NCBI RefSeq assembly: GCF_964355755.1
Contig: NC_092677.1
Location: 875,001-939,000, forward strand
DNA: 64,000 nucleotides
DNA from: Antedon mediterranea
Lineage: Eukaryota > Echinodermata > Crinoidea > Comatulida > Antedonidae
Direction: 5' to 3'
Of the stretch, positions 58,801 through 64,000 are shown in pieces. Below the pieces are notes generated by a model that searched no databases, was not told where the DNA came from, and saw nothing but the letters and a program-made list of their open reading frames with translations. A program made the translations under genes and the position numbers. The stretch's first letter is position 1. Each line of letters opens with the position of its first letter.

Positions 58801-61800
58801 ACCATGAATGTGCATTTTAATGTAGTGGAATCTGTCAATGTGAGTCAAAATAATGTTCAGGAAACAACAGGACAAGTTGATATGAATGTCACATCGAAGA
58901 AACGAAAGAAAACGGGAGAAGAAACTTGGGACACATTTGAAGATATAGAACCAACACACAAACAGAGTAAAACTGTTGAAAGCCCTTGTTCGGAAAGCAG
59001 AGTAAAAATATTGAGCGGAAAACGAAAACAATCTTATAGAATTAGAAAAGAAAAAGCAAAGAATCGACAGAGAAATAAACGGGAAAGAGAAGAAAAAAAT
59101 AATTCAGAAGAAACAAATGAACTCGGACACAAATATCAAAGTGATTCTGTATACACAGAGGAAAAGAAACGCAAAGTAAAAGAGACACAAAAAATAAGAT
59201 ATTGTGATGATGATTATAAATTACAAAAAAGGAAGGAAAACAGAGAAAGACAACGCAAAATGTATAGATGTGAACCTGAATATAAAGTTAAGGTACGAAA
59301 TAAAGCTAAACATCACTACAACCTTGATTTGGATTACCGAACAACCAAAAAAGAAACAATGAAGAGTAGATACGACAATGATACAATGTTTAGAAATAAA
59401 ACTAAACAAAATAATAAACAAAGAAATAAGGAAAGGTATCACAATGATCCACAATTTCGACAAAATTTGAAGCAAAATTTAGCAAAGAAGTATTGTAATA
59501 ATTCACATTTCAGAGAAAACATTAACCAAAAATTGACAGAGAAGTATCGGGGGAATTTGAAATTTCGACAAAACTTTAAGCAGAAATTGGCAGAGAAGTA
59601 TCAAAGTAATTTGAAATTTAGACAAAACTGTAAAGAAAAATTTACTGAAAAGTATCGGAGTAATTTGAAATTTAGACAAAACCTTAAAGACAAACTGGCA
59701 GAAAAGTATCGGAGTAATTTGAAATTTAGACAAAAATGCAAAGACAAATTGGCAGAAAAGTATCTGAGTAATTTGAAATTTAGACAAAACTGTAAAGAAA
59801 AATTTACTGAAAAGTATCGGAGTAATTTGAAATTTAGACAAAACTTTAAAGACAAACTGGCAGAAAAGTATCGGAGTAATTTGAAATTTAGACAAAAATG
59901 CAAAGACAAATTGGCAGAAAAGTATCGGAGTAATTTAAAATTTAGACAAAAATGTAAAGACAAATTGGTAGAAAAGTATCGGAGTAATTTGAAATTTAGA
60001 CAAAACTGTAAGCAGAAATTGGCAGAGAAATATCGAGATAATTTAAAATTTCGTCAAAGATGTAAGCAAAAGTGTAAGCAAAGATTTACAGAAAAGTATC
60101 ATGGTGATGAAGGGTTCCGGAAAAAAATCATGAAGAAAAACTTGAAAAATCGGGAAAAAAAAACCACAGAAAACACTAATTTTGATATTGTTTTAGAAAA
60201 CTTCAGGAAAACAGTTTCTCGTGGTCCTGAATATGTTTGTTGTATATGCTTTAAATTGTTATTCAAAGATCAAGTTATGAAGTGCATCAAAGCTAAATAC
60301 AAAAATAAGGCTTGTATAAATGAAAAGTATTTGCATATTTGCAATAATGAATGTAATAAACCTTGTCAATTTTTCGAATCTCCAAGGTGTCGTTTATGGA
60401 TTTGTTTCACGTGCCACAGGAAAATGTTAAACGGAAAAGTTCCTGCAGAAGCCAATTCAAACAATTTACAACTACACGATATTCCTCCTGAGCTCAGGTG
60501 TTTAAATAATTTAGAGCAGCATTTGATTGGATTAAACATTCCTTTTATGAAATTAATGAATTTACCAAAAGGTGGACAGCATGGAATACATGGACCAGTC
60601 GTATGTGTACCTTCAAATACTATTGAAACTGTAAAAATGTTGCCTAGACCAGAGGTTGATGATCAATTAATATCTGTAAAATTGAAGCGAAAGTTGTCTT
60701 ACAAAGGTTATTACAAATATAAATTTGTTAACACTGCCAATGTTATTCAAGCTCTTAGATATTTACAAGATCATAACAAGTGCTACTTTGATATAGCTAT
60801 TAATGAAGAATGGCACAATTATTTATCTGAAGATAACATGGAAAATGAAACTACTAATGAAGATGAAAACAATGAAGAAGAAGAAAAAGAAGAAGAAGTA
60901 GAAGACCGATTATGTGGTGTTACCTTTGATACAAGTCTTCAACCTGTTGACAGGCGACAAAATTTGGTTGATGAATATTTTAATGACATAATTTGTTGTG
61001 CACCATGTGAAAATAATAGTCCTATTGCATTGTTAAGTAATAAAAGCAATGAAGCAAAATCATTTCCAGTGCTATTTCCAACAGGTCAACCGACATTCCA
61101 TGATACGAGAGATGTTAAAATAACACTTGGACGTTATTTTCATAATAGATTAATGCATATAGATAACAGGTTTGCACAAAATACGGAATTCATATTTTAT
61201 GCTCAATCTTTATATGAACTTCAGCAAATTTTATCAAGTATTTCCATTGCATTACGAAAAGGGTCAAGAAAAAAGGATGATTTTAGCAAAGTTACTGTAT
61301 CCGATTTAAAAAATGTTACCAAAATTGAGGAGATTTTAAAATCTGATAGGGGTTATAAATTTTTAAAACAAATTCGTGGAACTCCACCGTACTGGCAAGC
61401 TACACAGAAAGATATAATAGCAATGGTTAGACAGATTGGAAAGCCAACATTCTTTCTTTCATTCTCAAGTGCTGACTTCCGTTGGAAAGAAATAATGACG
61501 ACATTGTTAAATCAGTCAGGAGACCAAAGAAACATTGAAGAATTAGAATGGGCAGATAAATGTAATTTGTTGAAATCAAATCCAGTGACTGTTGCCAGAA
61601 TGTTTGATAAACGCTTTCATACTTTTTTGAAAAATGTAATTTTGTCTGAAGCACAGCCTATTGGTAAAGTCGTAGATTATTTTTACCGAATTGAATTTCA
61701 AATGAGAGGAAGTCCGCATGTTCATATGTTAGTGTGGGTTGAAAATGCTCCTATTTTTGGTACGGATAAAGATAAAGATGTTATTAATTTTGTCGATAAA

Positions 61801-64000
61801 TATATTTCTTGTGCTGTGCCATGTGAAACTGTAGATCGTGAACTGAATGAAATTGTTAAAAGTGTGCAAATTCACAGTAAAAGACATTCTAAATCATGTA
61901 AAAAAAAGGGAACAAATTGCAGATTTAACTTTCCCAGACAACCTTCTGGAAATACATTTGTTATGAGACCTACAATTGTGGATAAAGACAATGATGATAA
62001 TGATGACAATAAACAAGCAATGGAGCTATTAACCTCAGTAAAAGATGCTGTGACTAATGAAGAAACATATAAAAATGCAATAGAACTTTTCCAAAGTTTA
62101 GGTATTACACAGAGTGCATTTGAGAAAGCAAATAATTGTGTAGCTACTGAGGAAAAAATTGTTATAAAGAGAAACCCCCAAGATGTGTGGGTAAATCAAT
62201 ATAATCCTTCCTTATTGAGAGCATGGAATGCTAATATGGATATTCAATATATTACAAATGTATATGCATGTATAATTTACGTTATAGGATATATGTCAAA
62301 ATCTGAACGGGAAATGGGTTTACTGTTAAATCATGCAGCATCAGAAGTAAAAGAAGGCAATGAAGATGCTAGGCAAAGTTTGCGAAAACTTGGTAATGTT
62401 TATATGAATAATCGAGAAGTGTCTGCACAAGAAAGTATTTATCGTGTTTGTAGTTTAAGATTAAAAGAATGTTCAAGGAAAGTTGAATTTATCCCAGTAG
62501 GACCTAATCCTGTCAGAATGAGTTTACCACTAAGTGTAATTAAAAACAAAGCAGATGATGATGTAAGTGCATGGTTGCCAAATAAGATCGACAAATATAA
62601 AGCTCGACCTAACATTTCTGAATTTAATAAAATGTGCCTTGCAAAATTTTGTTCAGAATATAGAATATTGAGTTCATCAGAAATGAAAGGAAACAAACAA
62701 AAAAAGAATGTATTTCAGTTAAAAAAACAGTTGGGATTCATCCAAAAAAGAACACGAACTAGTAATGCTATAGTAAGATACCCTCGATTTCCAATGGATA
62801 CAGCACCTGAGAAATATTTTTTGAGTATACTTCAGTTATTTCTACCATTTCGAAAAGATGAACAGTTAAAACCTCCAAATTTTGAAACGTATGAACAATT
62901 TCATGAGAAAGGATGTGTGAAATTATGTGGCTGTCAATTACAAACGGTAAAGTCAATAGTTCATGGAAACATGGAACAATATGAAAAAAGTGCTGATGAT
63001 GTTGAAGAAGCACAGGAATGTTTATCAAAATTTGGACCACAAGAAGATGCATGGAGTTTATTATGTCCAGAAAGCGAAAAAGAAAGGTTAGACAACCCAA
63101 AGCCAAATGTAGAGGTTGATGATGAAGAAGATGAATTTTTCATTCCAGATTTTGGAATTCAAAAAAATCATACATCTAAAGTAGAGTCTAATTCATCTAA
63201 TATTCCAAGACCAGAATTGAACAAAATGATTCGATCTTTAAATGAAAAACAACAACATATATTTTATAAGACAAGACAATGGTGTTTAGACAAAGCTAAT
63301 GGTAAAAAACCTGAAGCATTTTACACTTTCATAACTGGTGGCGCTGGTACAGGAAAAAGTCATTTGGTAAACTGTATTTATAATGAAGCGACACGTATTC
63401 TTGGAAAAATTATGGAAAATCCCGATGATTTGTCAATATTGAAATTAGCTCCTACAGGAATTGCAGCATATAATATTAAAGGCCAAACAATTCATAGCGC
63501 TTTGTCTATCCCGATTAATATTTCACTTCCGTATCAACCACTTGGAGAAGAAAAAATAAGTGCACTTCGTAATAAATTAGGCCAGTTGCAAATTGTTATT
63601 ATAGATGAAATATCAATGGTAAATCAAAGGTTACTTTGGTATATCCACGGACGATTAAGGCAAATAAAACAAGTACGCAACGATAGTCCATTTGGTAACA
63701 TTTCAATAATTGCTGTTGGTGATTTTTATCAGTTACCCCCGGTTATGGGCAGTTCGTTATACAAAGACACATTGGAAAGCTCACTGTGGATAGATAACTT
63801 TAAGCAAGTACAGTTAGATCAAATCATGAGGCAAAAAGAAGATAAAGAATTTGCTTTATTGTTAAACAAATTGCGTACAAAAGAAAAACATGATTGTTTG
63901 TCTGATAACGATTTATTAGTTCTAAAATCACGTGAAACAGGTGAAGAATGTGAAGATGCTGTTCACATTTACCCACGCAACAAACAAGTTGATGAATGGA
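55834..64000 (+). CDS. Helentron Rep-helicase polyprotein of copy 2, 3' truncated by the window
   Basis: The first 2722 codons are present without a stop or frameshift. They include the hydrophobic helix, PHD-type finger, both cysteine-peptidase domains, the 18-residue repeats, HUH and two-tyrosine motifs, Walker A and Walker B. The late helicase motifs and the endonuclease lie beyond the window. Compared with copy 1 I noticed three substitutions, all changing the protein: I668M, S1812R and N2589I. The last restores the usual hydrophobic residue of the PIF1-type Walker B strand (IIDE), so copy 2 looks the more canonical. My comparison was by eye and further differences may exist. Confidence 0.9.
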   Translation, partial: MDMEFITLVGIFLLIIFTMIIYLCKNVNKEVTSKKQIFVNTTGNVNNGVMDKTAEFKIVVNDILDLLDECCSTENVKDDRNDDTGNVNCEFMKDTTEFKGIIDDIINILSYGTEVTSEFDDTCDFCNIEVKVDDNCITCDCCSQYFHVKCVRDVFEDKLCNSRVIWICSMCGNNNFVDNMFGEIGIPCHFNRYTILEPDESVTSDFPELMKNKEKRCNNAKLKCQQTGSEDLLGSDWIRVRSKKRTDNRKKRCKNRGNKKRRKRVINGISIEPGVKYIGKGVKDFYERQNNNKMEWNMNTNTYREYNKENGKTNILGNSQTIIDDSGRPMCDDLKNTKVTHGIQQQSGGGSKRLRNNKGRFVKTKKIDNKKAQGNVNLKNDCDTMERFGKDIKNMGNNDNSETKTDEDFKMKCTVENDNTATDDAKAQNNSKMNDRSRIIDSNGTDHKNQTCASCEFEENEVLIIDDGCKKAVTEKLRSHTKPKCDQHTIDPDIEVLRKNNFSEELIIDDVPKQKNTRKRQKTQSINELQVYNSNENITVAQGNFNQGNYRFGFASGKQCVANSLVAILYSTKRNGNEFYTKDLDTILTLGNELYRYIQKDSTMHEDLLMISELPKELDILDNTFVISPKESVFGIIDGNLEFMAEYGALSLNQALEQELHQHDAFFMNFNRSTFSIIKRVNGFLIFDPHARDRFGCVSEHGKSILIYSPSWQGVYDYCIRLARSMNCNLHETEFELTGVNIENKSMMLCSASVFDESNLENVDVDEPSTSYQYKCSTRLSDKNIDSKVKGQKHNKETHVSSSNGWQSDSDIEIVNVQYEERPDKNFKFIPISEAQKKNMCNEVRIHCEHTDMNCGINRASQIGHPLQITNITGDGNCFYRAISYIISGTEDNHLLLRRAITNHLLETDDLFINTFSHKYRSVKEYVFKKRVMDNGTWASNTEISAMANLLNTDIYSFNDQLLTWQLFSAKKPGRIDDVTTENGIYILYTMNVHFNVVESVNVSQNNVQETTGQVDMNVTSKKRKKTGEETWDTFEDIEPTHKQSKTVESPCSESRVKILSGKRKQSYRIRKEKAKNRQRNKREREEKNNSEETNELGHKYQSDSVYTEEKKRKVKETQKIRYCDDDYKLQKRKENRERQRKMYRCEPEYKVKVRNKAKHHYNLDLDYRTTKKETMKSRYDNDTMFRNKTKQNNKQRNKERYHNDPQFRQNLKQNLAKKYCNNSHFRENINQKLTEKYRGNLKFRQNFKQKLAEKYQSNLKFRQNCKEKFTEKYRSNLKFRQNLKDKLAEKYRSNLKFRQKCKDKLAEKYLSNLKFRQNCKEKFTEKYRSNLKFRQNFKDKLAEKYRSNLKFRQKCKDKLAEKYRSNLKFRQKCKDKLVEKYRSNLKFRQNCKQKLAEKYRDNLKFRQRCKQKCKQRFTEKYHGDEGFRKKIMKKNLKNREKKTTENTNFDIVLENFRKTVSRGPEYVCCICFKLLFKDQVMKCIKAKYKNKACINEKYLHICNNECNKPCQFFESPRCRLWICFTCHRKMLNGKVPAEANSNNLQLHDIPPELRCLNNLEQHLIGLNIPFMKLMNLPKGGQHGIHGPVVCVPSNTIETVKMLPRPEVDDQLISVKLKRKLSYKGYYKYKFVNTANVIQALRYLQDHNKCYFDIAINEEWHNYLSEDNMENETTNEDENNEEEEKEEEVEDRLCGVTFDTSLQPVDRRQNLVDEYFNDIICCAPCENNSPIALLSNKSNEAKSFPVLFPTGQPTFHDTRDVKITLGRYFHNRLMHIDNRFAQNTEFIFYAQSLYELQQILSSISIALRKGSRKKDDFSKVTVSDLKNVTKIEEILKSDRGYKFLKQIRGTPPYWQATQKDIIAMVRQIGKPTFFLSFSSADFRWKEIMTTLLNQSGDQRNIEELEWADKCNLLKSNPVTVARMFDKRFHTFLKNVILSEAQPIGKVVDYFYRIEFQMRGSPHVHMLVWVENAPIFGTDKDKDVINFVDKYISCAVPCETVDRELNEIVKSVQIHSKRHSKSCKKKGTNCRFNFPRQPSGNTFVMRPTIVDKDNDDNDDNKQAMELLTSVKDAVTNEETYKNAIELFQSLGITQSAFEKANNCVATEEKIVIKRNPQDVWVNQYNPSLLRAWNANMDIQYITNVYACIIYVIGYMSKSEREMGLLLNHAASEVKEGNEDARQSLRKLGNVYMNNREVSAQESIYRVCSLRLKECSRKVEFIPVGPNPVRMSLPLSVIKNKADDDVSAWLPNKIDKYKARPNISEFNKMCLAKFCSEYRILSSSEMKGNKQKKNVFQLKKQLGFIQKRTRTSNAIVRYPRFPMDTAPEKYFLSILQLFLPFRKDEQLKPPNFETYEQFHEKGCVKLCGCQLQTVKSIVHGNMEQYEKSADDVEEAQECLSKFGPQEDAWSLLCPESEKERLDNPKPNVEVDDEEDEFFIPDFGIQKNHTSKVESNSSNIPRPELNKMIRSLNEKQQHIFYKTRQWCLDKANGKKPEAFYTFITGGAGTGKSHLVNCIYNEATRILGKIMENPDDLSILKLAPTGIAAYNIKGQTIHSALSIPINISLPYQPLGEEKISALRNKLGQLQIVIIDEISMVNQRLLWYIHGRLRQIKQVRNDSPFGNISIIAVGDFYQLPPVMGSSLYKDTLESSLWIDNFKQVQLDQIMRQKEDKEFALLLNKLRTKEKHDCLSDNDLLVLKSRETGEECEDAVHIYPRNKQVDEW
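59443..60102 (+). repeat. 54-bp repeat within the copy 2 ORF, 12 units
   Basis: Same twelve 18-residue units in the same order as in copy 1. The two open frames on the opposite strand here are also identical between copies, so no difference is evident in this block. Confidence 0.88.

Larger units (their letters stand above)
48884..64000 (+). mobile_element. Autonomous Helentron copy 2, cut by the window end
   Basis: It starts at GGTTATCCGCG after the terminal hairpin and follows copy 1 base for base at an offset of 41254 up to the cassette array. After the array the offset becomes 42970, because the array is longer, and then 42969 after a one-base loss in an A-run near 55611. From there to the window end the offset is constant. 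Only a few substitutions were seen, so the duplication is recent, or the assembly has repeated one locus. Confidence 0.85.

Noticed and set aside
55834-64000. Copy 2 protein as a natural truncation lacking the endonuclease
   Set aside because: The frame is still open at the last base of the window, so the loss is due to the window edge.

Overview
The window is eukaryotic, AT-rich DNA, most likely from an invertebrate animal genome; I cannot name the species. Almost all of it belongs to one mobile-element family: a giant Helentron (a Helitron2-type rolling-circle transposon whose Rep-helicase protein carries a C-terminal endonuclease), together with short non-autonomous relatives. There is no recognisable host gene, rRNA, tRNA or CRISPR array.

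Layout: (1) 1-4061, the 3' tail of an upstream autonomous copy (copy 0). (2) 4062-7629, three non-autonomous units of about 1.15-1.27 kb. (3) 7630-26972, a complete autonomous copy (copy 1, about 19.3 kb): a 5' leader, an array of 343-bp exon-like cassettes, a 90-bp repeat, one uninterrupted 3144-residue ORF (12865-22299), a 3' array of about 400-bp exon-like cassettes, a long non-coding tail and a 3' terminal module. (4) 26973-48883, eighteen non-autonomous units, one of them strongly diverged. (5) 48884-64000, the 5' part of another autonomous copy (copy 2), cut by the window edge inside the helicase domain. Everything lies head to tail on the + strand.

Every junction has the same form. A short hairpin (arms AACTCGTC and GACGAGTT) ends one unit, and the next begins directly with GGTTATCCGC. 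Many units also carry an internal GCGGATAACC, the inverse of that left end, inside a hairpin just upstream of the right end. A terminal left motif, an internal inverted copy on the right and then a final stem-loop match the asymmetric or subterminal inverted repeats described for Helentrons and their non-autonomous HINEs. I therefore read the apparent satellite as a rolling-circle-like concatemer in which autonomous and non-autonomous elements share junctions.

The ORF encodes, in order: an N-terminal hydrophobic segment, a PHD-type zinc finger, a papain-like cysteine peptidase-like domain, an OTU cysteine peptidase, twelve basic 18-residue repeats, a Cys-rich domain, a Helitron-like N domain with the HUH Rep nuclease and two tyrosines, a PIF1-type helicase, and an exonuclease-endonuclease-phosphatase domain. 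Copies 1 and 2 are almost identical with no reading-frame shift over 8167 bp, so they duplicated recently. Copy 2 has five more leader cassettes. Copy 0 is more diverged. The shared non-autonomous module is rich in CRE palindromes (TGACGTCA), alternating purine-pyrimidine CpG tracts and conserved small palindromes.
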